From assembly GCF_007858365.1 (NCBI RefSeq), contig NZ_VFIO01000002.1, forward strand, positions 1 to 64,000: a stretch of 64,000 nt of DNA, written 5' to 3'. Positions 9,313-19,492 of this stretch are shown piece by piece. The DNA is from Pseudomonas saxonica (GTDB taxonomy: Bacteria; Pseudomonadota; Gammaproteobacteria; Pseudomonadales; Pseudomonadaceae). The notes below the pieces were generated by a model that did no database searches, was not told where the DNA came from, and saw only the letters and a list, made by a program, of their open reading frames with translations. Both the position numbers and the translations under genes were made by a program. Position 1 is the stretch's first letter. Every line of letters starts with the position of its first letter.

Positions 9313-10399
9313 ACCCCGCGGCCAACAATCGCGCGCCATGTTGTGGTGTTCACCCCTGCTCGCGGCACTGCTGACACTGGCTTGCGGCTCACTGCTGTTT
9401 ATCGCCTTGGGACACGACCCGTTACTGACCCTGCACACACTGTTGATAGCCCCGGTCAGCGACCTTTATGGCGTCAGCGAACTGATGATAAAAACCTTGC
9501 CCATCTTGCTCTGTGCCCTCGGCCTGGCGGTGGCGTATCAAGCGCGTATCTGGAACATCGGGGCCGAAGGGCAACTGTTGATCGGTGCACTGGCCGGCAG
9601 TGCGCTGGCCGTCAACGTGATCGACCTGGACAGTCGCTGGGCACTGGTGCTGATCCTGCTCTGCGGCACGCTGGCGGGTGCCGCGTGGGGTGGGCTGACG
9701 GCGTGGCTGCGCACGCACTTCAATGCCAATGAAATCCTCACCAGCATCATGCTCAATTACATCGCCCTGAACCTGCTGCTGTATTGCGTCCACGGCCCCC
9801 TCAAGGATCCGGCCGGGTACAACTTCCCTGAATCGGCGATGTTTGGAGATGCCAGTCGATTGCCTCTGCTGACTGAAGACGGCCGCGTGCACGCCGGGGT
9901 GTATTTCGCGTTGCTGGCGTTGGTCGCGGTATGGGTGCTGCTGCAAAAAAGCTTTGTCGGGTTTCAGATCAAAGTGCTGGGGCTTGATAAGCGCGCCGCC
10001 GGATTTGTCGGCTTTCGCGAAAAACGCCTGATCTGGCTGGCACTGTTAATCAGCGGAGGCCTGGCCGGTTTGGCGGGGGTCTGCGAAGTCACCGGGCCAC
10101 TGGGGCAACTGGTGCCGCAAGTCTCACCGGGTTACGGCTACGCCGCGATCACCGTGGCCTTTCTGGGGCGTTTGAACCCCCTCGGCATTCTGTTTGCCAG
10201 CCTGTTGATGGCCTTGCTGTATCTGGGCGGTGAACAAGCGCAGATGACCCTCAATCTGCCACTGGCAATCACGCAACTGTTTCAGGGAATGATGCTGTTC
10301 TTCCTGCTGGCCAGTGACGTGCTGATTCTTTATCGCCCGCGCCTCACGCTGCGCTGGAGCCGACGCCACCCGGTCATTGCCACGATGGGAGCGCTTTGA
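9296..10399 (+). CDS. BMP-family ABC transporter permease 1
   Basis: This is a permease of about 367 residues with many hydrophobic helices and the family stretch IWNIGAEGQLLIGAL. FNANEILTSIMLNYIALNLL further in matches NupP/YufP-type permeases. The ATG at 9296 with GGAGCGAG upstream is chosen. It overlaps the ATPase gene by 17 bp and the second permease by the TGATG junction at 10397-10401, so the three are translationally coupled. Confidence 0.9.
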   Translation: MLLSLEPRGQQSRAMLWCSPLLAALLTLACGSLLFIALGHDPLLTLHTLLIAPVSDLYGVSELMIKTLPILLCALGLAVAYQARIWNIGAEGQLLIGALAGSALAVNVIDLDSRWALVLILLCGTLAGAAWGGLTAWLRTHFNANEILTSIMLNYIALNLLLYCVHGPLKDPAGYNFPESAMFGDASRLPLLTEDGRVHAGVYFALLALVAVWVLLQKSFVGFQIKVLGLDKRAAGFVGFREKRLIWLALLISGGLAGLAGVCEVTGPLGQLVPQVSPGYGYAAITVAFLGRLNPLGILFASLLMALLYLGGEQAQMTLNLPLAITQLFQGMMLFFLLASDVLILYRPRLTLRWSRRHPVIATMGAL

Positions 10400-11325
10400 T
10401 GGACATGGATCTGCTGAGCAATATTTTCTACGCCATGGTGCGCTGCGGTACACCGCTGTTGCTGGTGGCGATGGGCGAACTGATCTGCGAAAAAAGCGGC
10501 GTTCTCAATCTTGGGCAGGAAGGCATGATGCTGTTCGGCGCCGTGATCGGTTTTATTGTCGCGTTGAGCACCGGCAATCTGTGGCTCGGTGTCTTGCTGG
10601 CGATGCTGGCGGGCATGCTGCTCAGCGCACTGTTTGCACTGGTGGCACTGGTGTTCAACGCCAATCAGGTGGCCACCGGGTTGGCTCTGACCATCTTCGG
10701 TGTCGGCCTGTCGAGCTTTGTCGGGGCCGCCTGGGTCGGTAAACCCCTCGCCGGTTTTGACCCGCTGGCCATCCCGCTGTTGAGCGATATTCCGCTGATC
10801 GGTCGCATGTTGTTTGCGCAGGATGCTCTGGTTTACCTGTCATTTGCACTGTTTGTACTGGTGGCTTGGGTTGTGCTCAAAAGCCGGGTCGGCCTGATCA
10901 TTCAGGCGGTGGGTGAAAATCCTCACGCAGCCAATGCAATGGGCATACCGGTGTTGTGGGTGCGCACACTGGCCGTATTGTTTGGCGGGGCGATGGCCGG
11001 TCTGGCAGGTGCCTACCTCTCTCTGGCCTACACCCCGATGTGGGCCGAAAATATGACAGCCGGGCGCGGCTGGATCGCGCTGGCATTGGTGGTATTTGCC
11101 AGCTGGCGAATCGGGCGTCTGTTGCTGGGCGCTTATCTGTTTGGTCTCGCCAGCATCCTGCATCTGGTTGCACAGGGGCTGGGGTTGGCGATTCCTTCTA
11201 ACCTGTTGGCCATGCTGCCCTATGTCGCCACTATTGTGGTGCTGGTGCTGTTGTCGCGCGATGCGCTGCGAACACGGTTATACGCCCCGGTTTCACTGGG
11301 TCAACCTTGGCAAGCAGGGCACTGA
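10399..11325 (+). CDS. BMP-family ABC transporter permease 2
   Basis: This is a permease of about 308 residues, very hydrophobic, with CEKSGVLNLGQEGMMLFGA near its N-terminus. That is the counterpart of the GAEGQ motif in permease 1. It would form a heterodimer with the preceding permease in the inner membrane. The ATG at 10399 shares its first base with the stop codon of permease 1. The substrate-binding protein is not adjacent; the likely one is at 13789. Confidence 0.9.
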   Translation: MDMDLLSNIFYAMVRCGTPLLLVAMGELICEKSGVLNLGQEGMMLFGAVIGFIVALSTGNLWLGVLLAMLAGMLLSALFALVALVFNANQVATGLALTIFGVGLSSFVGAAWVGKPLAGFDPLAIPLLSDIPLIGRMLFAQDALVYLSFALFVLVAWVVLKSRVGLIIQAVGENPHAANAMGIPVLWVRTLAVLFGGAMAGLAGAYLSLAYTPMWAENMTAGRGWIALALVVFASWRIGRLLLGAYLFGLASILHLVAQGLGLAIPSNLLAMLPYVATIVVLVLLSRDALRTRLYAPVSLGQPWQAGH

Positions 11326-11420
11326 ATGAAAGATCAGAGGCATGAATCAGAGCTGGTGTTACGCCAGTCGCTGGGGCACAGTTTCTTACAGGGGTCTTAT
11401 CTACTCAAAGGAACTTATGC

Positions 11421-12107
11421 ATGTCCGCACTTAAACGAGCACTGATTATCGGCGCCTCTCGAGGCTTGGGCCTGGGGCTTGTGCAGCGTCTGAAAGAAGA
11501 TGGCTGGGCGGTCACCGCAACCGTGCGCGACACCGGCAAGGCAGAGGCGCTGCACGCTGTCTCGGGCATACAGATTGAACAGCTGGATATGGATGACGCC
11601 CAGTCCGTCGACGCGCTGCATACCCGTCTGCACGATCAGGTGTTCGACTTGCTGTTCGTCAATGCCGGCGTCAAAGGCCCTGCCAACCAGATGCCCGGTG
11701 CCGCCCCCGCGCAAGAAGTTGCACAACTGTTCCTGACCAACAGCGTGGCCCCCATCAGCCTGGCACAACGCTTCACCCACAACCTGCGCCCTGACACTGG
11801 CGTGCTGGCGTTCATGAGCTCCGGTCTTGGCAGCATCACCAGCCCGGACGCGCCTGAATTGGCGCTGTACAAGGCCAGCAAAGCGGCCCTCAACTCGCTG
11901 ACCAACACGTACGTCAGCCAATTGGGCGAGCGCAAACTGACCGTTTTGTCTCTGCATCCGGGTTGGGTCAAAACCGATATGGGCGGCGAGGATGCGCAGA
12001 TTGATGTCGCCACCAGCACCCGTGGTCTGGTTGATGTAATCAATGCCTACACCGGTAAAGGAGGCCATTACTTCCTCGATTACCAAGGCGAGACGATTGC
12101 ATGGTGA
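11421..12107 (+). CDS. SDR-family oxidoreductase
   Basis: This 228-residue short-chain dehydrogenase has the dinucleotide-binding IIGASRGLGLGL near the N-terminus and an NAG-type element (LFVNAGVKG). The catalytic YxxxK appears as YKASK near residue 152, after a serine-containing SSGLGS. AAAGGAA lies 8-10 bases before the ATG. It sits between the ABC permease and a deaminase in the same direction, so a role in the same scavenging pathway is possible, but no substrate can be read from sequence. Confidence 0.85.
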   Translation: MSALKRALIIGASRGLGLGLVQRLKEDGWAVTATVRDTGKAEALHAVSGIQIEQLDMDDAQSVDALHTRLHDQVFDLLFVNAGVKGPANQMPGAAPAQEVAQLFLTNSVAPISLAQRFTHNLRPDTGVLAFMSSGLGSITSPDAPELALYKASKAALNSLTNTYVSQLGERKLTVLSLHPGWVKTDMGGEDAQIDVATSTRGLVDVINAYTGKGGHYFLDYQGETIAW

Positions 12108-12207
12108 TAGCCTCGATGCCATAACACACACCGCATCACTCCTGGATCAGCAGACAGGACAACACTGAGCTGGCAAACCTGAACTCAACTTTCAGAGGAG
12201 CCGGCCC

Positions 12208-13566
12208 GTGCCTGCAACCCGTATCTGGTTAAAAAACCCCTTGGCCGTGTTCACCGCCAACACCCTTGATGCCCGTGGCGGCCTGGTGCTCGAAGGCGAG
12301 CGTATCGTTGAGTTGCTCGGTATCGGGCAACACCCTGCCCAGCCGTGCGATCACGTCTTCGATGCCCGCGAACATGTGCTGCTGCCGGGGCTGATCAACA
12401 CCCATCACCACTTCTATCAAACCCTCACCCGTGCCTGGGGGCCGGTGGTTAACCAACCCTTGTTCCCCTGGTTGCAAACGCTCTACCCGGTGTGGGCACG
12501 CCTGACGCCCGCGCAACTGGCACTGGCCAGTAAAGTCGCGCTCACAGAGCTGCTTCTTTCCGGCTGCACCACGGCAGCCGACCATCATTATTTATTCCCG
12601 GACGGTCTGGAAAACGCCATTGATATTCAGGTCGAGTGCGTGCGCGAGCTTGGCATGCGCGCCATGCTGACCCGTGGCTCGATGAGTCTGGGCGAAGCCG
12701 ATGGGGGTTTACCACCTCAGCAAACGGTGCAACAGGGCGAAGTGATTCTGACCGACAGCCAGCGCCTGATAGAGACCTACCATGAACGTGGTGACGGCGC
12801 GCAGATCCAGATTGCCCTGGCGCCCTGCTCGCCCTTTTCAGTCACCCCGCAGATCATGAGGGCCAGCGCTGAACTGGCCGAGCAACTGGATGTACGCCTG
12901 CATACGCATCTGGCCGAAACCCTCGATGAAGAAGCGTTCTGCCTGCAACGCTTTGGCCTGCGTACCGTGGATTATCTGGACAGCGTCGGCTGGCTCGGCC
13001 CACGTACCTGGCTGGCCCACGGCATTCATTTCAACCCACAAGAAATCGCCCGTCTGGGCGCCGCCCGCACCGGTATCAGCCATTGCCCCAGTTCCAACAT
13101 GCGACTGGCTTCAGGCATTTGCCCGACACTGGAGCTACTCGCCAGTGGAGCTCCGATAGGGCTGGGCGTTGACGGCTCGGCCTCCAATGACGCGTCGAAC
13201 ATGATCCTCGAAACACGGCAGGCGTTGTACTTGCAGCGCTTGCGCTACGGGGCCGAAAAAATCACCCCCGAGCTCGTGCTGGGCTGGGCCACTCGCGGCT
13301 CGGCGAGCCTGCTGGGGCGCACCGACATCGGCGAACTGGCGGTCGGCAAACAAGCTGATCTGGCGCTGTTCAAACTCGACGAACTGCGGTTTTCCGGCAG
13401 CCATGACCCGGTCGCCGCTTTATTGCTGTGCGGTGCGGATCGCGCAGACCGGGTCATGATCGGCGGGAAGTGGCGCGTCATCGATGGCCAAGTGGAAGGG
13501 CTCGACGTGCAAGGTTTGATTGCTGACCACCGACACGCTGCCCATACCTTGGTCAACGGTCTCTAA
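12208..13566 (+). CDS. 8-oxoguanine deaminase-like amidohydrolase (TRZ/ATZ family)
   Basis: This is a 452-residue zinc-dependent deaminase of the amidohydrolase superfamily. Metal ligands are visible at H66/H68 in INTHHHF. Further ones lie in HTHLAET, in the LAHGIHF histidine and in the aspartate of GVDGSASND; HCPSSNMRLASG is also conserved. The best-known relative in this genomic neighbourhood is P. aeruginosa PA0142, an 8-oxoguanine deaminase that makes urate. The start is a GTG preceded by AGAGGAG; no ATG fits. The exact purine substrate is inferred. Confidence 0.85.
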   Translation: MPATRIWLKNPLAVFTANTLDARGGLVLEGERIVELLGIGQHPAQPCDHVFDAREHVLLPGLINTHHHFYQTLTRAWGPVVNQPLFPWLQTLYPVWARLTPAQLALASKVALTELLLSGCTTAADHHYLFPDGLENAIDIQVECVRELGMRAMLTRGSMSLGEADGGLPPQQTVQQGEVILTDSQRLIETYHERGDGAQIQIALAPCSPFSVTPQIMRASAELAEQLDVRLHTHLAETLDEEAFCLQRFGLRTVDYLDSVGWLGPRTWLAHGIHFNPQEIARLGAARTGISHCPSSNMRLASGICPTLELLASGAPIGLGVDGSASNDASNMILETRQALYLQRLRYGAEKITPELVLGWATRGSASLLGRTDIGELAVGKQADLALFKLDELRFSGSHDPVAALLLCGADRADRVMIGGKWRVIDGQVEGLDVQGLIADHRHAAHTLVNGL

Positions 13567-13788
13567 ACCGCGCACCAGCGGCAGGCACAGGCCATTGGTC
13601 ACGCACCGGCTTGGCTCTTTGCCATCATGGGTCAAGCTCACGTTCAGAACCGGCACCACGACACAAACGCGCTAACCCGCGTTTGTTGTCTTGTTGGTCA
13701 ATTTTTTGCATTGGGCAGTCTGTCCGCAGAGACCCGCTATTCAGTCACGGATCCCACAACACAACCAACAAGACGGAACACGCTCCCC

Positions 13789-14871
13789 ATGCATAAACGT
13801 CCATTGAAAACGCTGCTTTGTGCCCTTGCCACAGCCATTGGCCTGAGCGCCAGCCTTTCGGCCAGCGCCGCCGATCCGTTGAAAGTCGGCTTCGTGTATA
13901 TCGGCCCGATCGGCGACCATGGCTGGACTTACCAGCACGAACAGGGCCGCCAGGCGCTGACCAAGCAATTGGGCGACAAGATCACCACCAGCTATGTCGA
14001 AAACGTGCCCGAAGGCGCCGACGCCGAACGCGTCATTCGCAATATGGCCAAAGATAAGTACGACCTGATTTTCACCACCTCTTTCGGCTACATGAACCCG
14101 ACGTTGAAAGTGGCCAAGCAATTCCCCAAGACCACTTTTGAACACGCCACCGGCTATAAGCAAGACAAGAATATGGGCACCTACCTGGCACGCACCTATG
14201 AAGGTCGCTACGTGGCAGGCTTTCTCGCAGCCAAGATGACCAAGAGCAAGAAGGTTGGCTATGTGGCGTCCTTTCCAATCCCGGAAGTGATCCGCGACAT
14301 CAACGCCATTCAACTGGCCTTGAATAAATACAACCCCGGCACCGAGATCAAAGTGGTGTGGGTCAACTCCTGGTTTGACCCGGGCAAAGAAGCGGATGCC
14401 GCCAACGCTCTGATCGACCAGGGTGTGGATGTGGTGTTCCAGCACACCGACAGCCCGGCCCCCATTCAGGCGGCCGAACGTCGTGGCGTATACGCCGTGG
14501 GTTATGCCTCGGACATGCAGCACTTCGGGCCAAAAGCGGTGCTCACCTCGATCGTCAACAACTGGGGGCCGCATTACATTCAGGCCACACAAGGCGTAAT
14601 CGACGGCACCTGGAAATCGCAGGACTACTGGGGTGGCCTGAAAGAAGGCACCGTGCAATTGCCGATCAGTGATTTAGTGCCTGCGGACACCAAGGCCGAA
14701 GCCGAGAAAATAATCGCCAGCATCGAAAGCGGCGAATTCCACCCGTTCACGGGTCCTGTCAAGGATCAGGCAGGCGTTGAAAAAATCGCTGCCGGTGTCA
14801 CCGCCAGCAACGCCGAACTGGCGTCCATGAATTACTACGTCGAAGGCATGAAAGCCGATCTACCGAAATAA
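13789..14871 (+). CDS. BMP-family ABC transporter substrate-binding protein
   Basis: This is a periplasmic binding protein of 360 residues. It opens with a signal peptide of about 27 residues ending SASAAD, followed by a BMP/Med-type fold (KVGFVYIGPIGDHGWTYQHEQG). The ATG at 13789 is used because it places the signal peptide at the N-terminus; an upstream in-frame start would bury it. The likely membrane partners are the ATPase and two permeases at 7747-11325, separated from it by the SDR and deaminase genes. The ligand is presumably a purine base or nucleoside. Confidence 0.9.
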   Translation: MHKRPLKTLLCALATAIGLSASLSASAADPLKVGFVYIGPIGDHGWTYQHEQGRQALTKQLGDKITTSYVENVPEGADAERVIRNMAKDKYDLIFTTSFGYMNPTLKVAKQFPKTTFEHATGYKQDKNMGTYLARTYEGRYVAGFLAAKMTKSKKVGYVASFPIPEVIRDINAIQLALNKYNPGTEIKVVWVNSWFDPGKEADAANALIDQGVDVVFQHTDSPAPIQAAERRGVYAVGYASDMQHFGPKAVLTSIVNNWGPHYIQATQGVIDGTWKSQDYWGGLKEGTVQLPISDLVPADTKAEAEKIIASIESGEFHPFTGPVKDQAGVEKIAAGVTASNAELASMNYYVEGMKADLPK

Positions 14872-14924
14872 ACCCTCTGCGGGCCCAGACTGATCTGCGT
14901 GCCCGCACCTACCGGAGCGCCCCC

Positions 14925-15890
14925 ATGAACCGGCTTCCCATTATCGACATCAGCCCGCTGTATCAGGATGGAGCCGCGGGTTGGCACACCGTGGCCCAAC
15001 ACATTGACCAAGCCTGCCGTGAATGGGGCTTTTTCTATATCAAGGGCCACCCGATCAGCCCCGAGCGGATTGAGCAACTGCTCAACATCGCTAAAACCTT
15101 CTTCGCCCTGCCGGACGAGGAAAAACTGCGCATCGATATTACGCAGACACGCCATCACCGCGGTTATGGTGCTGTCGCTACCGAACAGCTCGACCCCGCC
15201 CGCCCCAGCGACCTGAAAGAAACCTTCGACATGGGCCTGCACTTGCCCGAAGACCACCCGCACGTCATGGCCGAAAAACCCTTGCGCGGGCCTAACCGCC
15301 ATCCCGACCTGCCCGGCTGGCAAGACCTGATGGAAACCCACTACACGGACATGCAAGCGCTGGCGCAAACCCTGCTGCGAGCCATGACGCTGGCGCTGGG
15401 CATAGACCGTGATTTCTTTGACCAGCGCTTTGAGGAACCGGTCAGCGTGCTGCGGATCATCCATTATCCGCCCCGCGAAACGGCCAGTAGCCACGAGCAG
15501 CAAGGTGCGGGCGCACACACGGACTACGGCTGCGTGACCCTGTTGTATCAAGATGCCGCAGGCGGCTTGCAAGTACGCAATGTTCAGGGCGAATGGATCG
15601 ACGCACCGCCCATTGACGGCACGTTCGTGGTCAATCTCGGCGACATGATGGCGCGCTGGAGCAATGACCGGTATGTCTCGACGCCGCACCGGGTCATCAG
15701 CCCGCAGGGAGTCAACCGCTACTCCATGCCGTTCTTTGCCGAACCGCACCCCGACACTGCGATTGAATGCCTGCCCGGCTGTCAGGACGCACAACACCCG
15801 GCCAAATACCCGCCCACTACCTGTGCCGAATTTCTGCTCTCGCGCTTCGCCGACACTTATGCGTACCGGCGTGAACAGCAAATACCCTGA
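14925..15890 (+). CDS. Isopenicillin-N-synthase-like 2-oxoglutarate/Fe(II) oxygenase
   Basis: This 321-residue protein has the N-terminal DIOX_N region (LPIIDISPLY) and the C-terminal double-stranded beta-helix core. The iron ligands fit HTD in GAHTDYG and the histidine in STPHRV, and the co-substrate arginine fits RYSMPFF. Naming as a penicillin synthase would be wrong, because this is a broad family of small-molecule oxidases. P. aeruginosa PA0147 occupies the same place beside the deaminase. A purine or derivative is a reasonable guess for the substrate. Confidence 0.88.
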   Translation: MNRLPIIDISPLYQDGAAGWHTVAQHIDQACREWGFFYIKGHPISPERIEQLLNIAKTFFALPDEEKLRIDITQTRHHRGYGAVATEQLDPARPSDLKETFDMGLHLPEDHPHVMAEKPLRGPNRHPDLPGWQDLMETHYTDMQALAQTLLRAMTLALGIDRDFFDQRFEEPVSVLRIIHYPPRETASSHEQQGAGAHTDYGCVTLLYQDAAGGLQVRNVQGEWIDAPPIDGTFVVNLGDMMARWSNDRYVSTPHRVISPQGVNRYSMPFFAEPHPDTAIECLPGCQDAQHPAKYPPTTCAEFLLSRFADTYAYRREQQIP

Positions 15891-16011
15891 TCCAGTTGGT
15901 CAGGTTTTATGTAACTCGCGGTTACGCGGCTGTAGAATGGCGGGTTTTAAGCGCGCACCGTGGTCGCTTGCGAGCACTGCGAACGCCCTGTTTGCACCTG
16001 ATGAGATATGA

Positions 16012-16971
<960 letters not shown>

Positions 16972-17058
16972 GGGCTGAACGGGATAGAAGCGGCCATTTT
17001 TTGACCGTCAGTCAGAGAGTTGATCCCTGGCATTTCCCAGCGAAAAATCAGGCTTACA

Positions 17059-17089
17059 CTGGCCTCCTTTGCAAACTCAAGGAGGCCAG
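17059..17089 (+). promoter_or_regulatory. Hairpin that buries the ribosome-binding site of the 56-codon ORF
   Basis: A perfect 11-bp stem (CTGGCCTCCTT with AAGGAGGCCAG) closes a 9-nt loop. The downstream arm contains the whole Shine-Dalgarno AAGGAGG, and the ATG follows two bases after the stem. There is no T-run, so it is not a simple terminator. Confidence 0.7.
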
Positions 17090-17091
17090 AA

Positions 17092-17262
17092 ATGAAAATC
17101 CTGATGAAAGCGTTAGCAAAATCCCGCGATGCCCGATGGCTGGTTCAACTCGACCAGCAGGCCGTCACCTTTCGCAGTGAGGCCGAAGCCCGGGCCTTTG
17201 TCGATAAGCTGCAAGCACGCTTGCAAGCCCCGCACTACCTGCCCGAGCGTCTGGTCAGTTAG
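17092..17262 (+). CDS. Small conserved-looking protein, 56 residues, unknown
   Basis: The predicted product is a basic 56-residue protein with no signal peptide or membrane segment. A central stretch reads VTFRSEAEARAFVDKLQARLQ. It is supported by an exceptional Shine-Dalgarno at the right distance and by normal codon use. Its stop codon overlaps the stop of the convergent efflux gene. The hairpin over its ribosome-binding site suggests translational control. No function can be assigned. Confidence 0.65.
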   Translation: MKILMKALAKSRDARWLVQLDQQAVTFRSEAEARAFVDKLQARLQAPHYLPERLVS

Positions 17263-18455
17263 CTCAACTCTTGAGCGGCGATCCGCGCGGTATAGACGCG
17301 CCGGGTCGCCATGGCGAGCACCACAGCCAACACCCCGCACAAGGTGATGACCATTGCCATCGGCATGGCCGTGCCATTGTGTAGCACGCCAACCAGCGAC
17401 GCGGCCCCAGCCGCCACACTGAACTGCAAGCAACCCAGCATGGCTGAGGCACTGCCGGCGCGTGCGCCCTGCCCGCTCATGGCGCAGGCGGAGGCATTGG
17501 GAATGATGCAGCCCAGACTGGCGATGCAGACAAACAACGGGATAAGCAACGGCCACAGTTGTTGGGTGTGCAAGGCACTGACACCCAGCAACACAATCCC
17601 CGCAGCCAGATAGATCCAGATCGTACGCGCCAGCAAGAAAGCGGGCCCACGGTTGGCCAACAAGCGAGCATTAATCTGCGCCACCAAAATAAAACCGGCC
17701 GCGTTGCTGCCGAACAGCCAGCCGTAATGCTCGGCGGGCACGTCGTAGAGTTTGATAAAGACAAAGGGTGAGCCGGCGATGTAGGCAAACATACCGGCCA
17801 TTGCGATCCCCCCGGTCAGGGCATGGCCGAGAAACTCGCGATCCTTGAGCAGCCGGCCGTATTGGCGAAGCGCTCCCGACAGCGGCTGACGCGGCACATT
17901 ATCAGGCAGGCTTTCTGGCAACCCGAGCGCAACGGCCAGCGCCGCCAACGCACTGAAGGCCGTCAAGACGATAAAAATCGACTGCCAGCCATACAGATTG
18001 ACCAATAGGCCACCCAGCATTGGCGCCAGAATCGGGGCCAACCCCATCACCAGCATCAACTGCGAAAACACCTTGGCCGCACCTACGGAGTCGCACTTGT
18101 CGCTGACAATCGCCCGCGACAGCACCATCCCTGCGCAGCCGCCCAGTGCCTGAACAAAGCGCGCACCGATCAGCCACTCCAGCGACGGTGCCAGTGCACA
18201 GGCCAGAGACGCCACCGTAAACAGGCCTACACCGACCAATAACGGGATCCGCCGACCGAAGCGGTCAGCGATGGGGCCGTAGATCAGTTGGCCGATGGAC
18301 AGCCCCAAAAAATACACGGCGAGGGTCAATTGAATCTGTGTTTCGTCGGTCGCAAAAGCGGTCGCCATTGCCGGAAAGCCCGGCAAATAGAAGTCGATGG
18401 CCAACGGACCAAAGGCACTCAAGGCACCGAGGATCAAAATGGTTTTAAGGTTCAT
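17259..18455 (-). CDS. Bcr/CflA-family MFS drug efflux transporter
   Basis: This 398-residue major-facilitator protein has twelve predicted helices. The early motif GPLAIDFYLPGFPAM is typical of the Bcr/CflA (DHA1) drug:proton antiporters. The loop 2-3 motif GPIADRFGRRIPL and RFVQALGGCAGMVLSRAIV in helix 4 are also family hallmarks. It would export antibiotics such as bicyclomycin or other toxic compounds. A perfect inverted repeat lies just upstream of the start (separate entry). The substrate is not predictable. Confidence 0.9.
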   Translation of the reverse strand: MNLKTILILGALSAFGPLAIDFYLPGFPAMATAFATDETQIQLTLAVYFLGLSIGQLIYGPIADRFGRRIPLLVGVGLFTVASLACALAPSLEWLIGARFVQALGGCAGMVLSRAIVSDKCDSVGAAKVFSQLMLVMGLAPILAPMLGGLLVNLYGWQSIFIVLTAFSALAALAVALGLPESLPDNVPRQPLSGALRQYGRLLKDREFLGHALTGGIAMAGMFAYIAGSPFVFIKLYDVPAEHYGWLFGSNAAGFILVAQINARLLANRGPAFLLARTIWIYLAAGIVLLGVSALHTQQLWPLLIPLFVCIASLGCIIPNASACAMSGQGARAGSASAMLGCLQFSVAAGAASLVGVLHNGTAMPMAMVITLCGVLAVVLAMATRRVYTARIAAQELS

Positions 18456-18467
18456 CAGGTATCCAGA

Positions 18468-18492
18468 TCGAGCTGCGGTTAGCGCAGCTCGA
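18468..18492. promoter_or_regulatory. Perfect inverted repeat upstream of the efflux gene
   Basis: TCGAGCTGCG, five spacer bases, then CGCAGCTCGA lie 12 bp upstream of the MFS start codon. It could be a repressor operator or a 5' UTR hairpin next to the translation start. No regulator gene is adjacent. Confidence 0.45.
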
Positions 18493-18569
18493 CAGTCTAG
18501 CTGTGGATACAGAACTTGAACATAACGATAGCGAGCTAGCTAACAAGCCATTAAAGCAGCACACAATCC

Positions 18570-19253
18570 GTAGCTGCTGACGAAGGCTGCGATTGGGCGC
18601 GCAGCGGTCACAAAATCAGGCCACTCGGAAGGTCAGGATTTACGACGGCTTCGCCGCCGGACGCAGCCTGCGGCAGCTGCTACGAAGTTCTGCACCGAGT
18701 CGCTGGCGTAATCTGTAGCCGCTGACGAAGGCTGCGATCGAGCGCGCAGCGGTCGCTAACTCAGGCCACTCGGAAGGTCAGGATTTACGACGGCTTCGCC
18801 GCCGAACGCAGCCTGCGGCAGCGGCTACGAAGTTCTGCACCGAGTCGCTGGCGTAATCTGTAGCCGCTGACGAAGGCTGCGATCGAGCGCGCGGCGGTCG
18901 CAAAATCAGGCCACTCGGAAGGTCAGGATTTACGACGGCTTCGCCGCCGGACGCAGCCTGCGGCAGCTGCTACAACGTTCTGCGCCAAGTCGCTGGCGTA
19001 ACCTGTAGCCGTTGACGAAGGCTGCGATCGAGCGCGCAGCGGTCGCAAAATCAGACCACTCGGAAGGTCAGGATTTACGACGGCTTCGCCGCCGGACGCA
19101 GCTACGAAGTTCTGCACCAAGTCGCTGGCGTAATCTGTAGCCGCTGACGAAGGCTGCGATCGAGCGCGCAGCGGTCGCTAACTCAGGCCACTCGGAAGGT
19201 CAGGATTTACGACGGCTTCGCCGCTGGACGCAGCCTGCGGCAGCGGCTACGAA
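18570..19253. repeat. Tandem array of five REPIN units
   Basis: Five near-identical units start at 18570, 18715, 18860, 19005 and 19137. The first three steps are exactly 145 bp; the fourth unit lost 13 bp near its 3' end. Each unit opens with GTAGCYGYTGACGAAGGCTG, a REP head, and most close with its inverse (CGCAGCCTGCGGCAGC, then GGCTAC or TGCTAC). The intervening sequence is shared too. This is the Pseudomonas REPIN architecture, amplified as a tandem block between the efflux gene and copZ. No RAYT transposase is present in the window. Confidence 0.92.
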
Positions 19254-19261
19254 TTTCAGAC

Positions 19262-19462
19262 TTAATGTGCAGTGCGCGCATCGTATTGGGCGGTTGTCAG
19301 CGCATCAACAAACTCTGTCGAAGGGTGGGTGCTTTCAACCGTGACCTTCTTGGTGGCCAGATCCACCTCGACCTGAGCATTGGGGTCAACCGTCAACACC
19401 GCCTTCTTGACGCCATTCACACAGCCACCGCAGGTCATATTCTTGACTTCGTATACGTACAT
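19262..19462 (-). CDS. copZ: CopZ-like copper chaperone
   Basis: This is a 66-residue single heavy-metal-associated domain with the Cu(I)-binding MTCGGC motif (C11 and C14). It would carry Cu(I) in the cytoplasm and hand it to CopA. An AAGGAGC ribosome-binding site precedes the ATG at 19462. A CueR-type promoter lies 35-60 bp upstream on the same strand. The gene is divergent from the copA block, and its stop codon lies directly beside the REPIN array. Confidence 0.93.
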   Translation of the reverse strand: MYVYEVKNMTCGGCVNGVKKAVLTVDPNAQVEVDLATKKVTVESTHPSTEFVDALTTAQYDARTAH

Positions 19463-19492
19463 AAGCCTTGCTCCTTGTTTGAGATAGCGACA

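Noticed and set aside
14835..15881. A 348-residue minus-strand frame
   Set aside because: It mirrors the 2OG/Fe(II)-type oxygenase gene, which has intact catalytic motifs and a ribosome-binding site.
18570..19253. Possible CRISPR array
   Set aside because: The repeating unit is 145 bp, each unit is internally palindromic, the intervening sequences are shared rather than unique, and no cas genes are nearby; it is a REPIN tandem.
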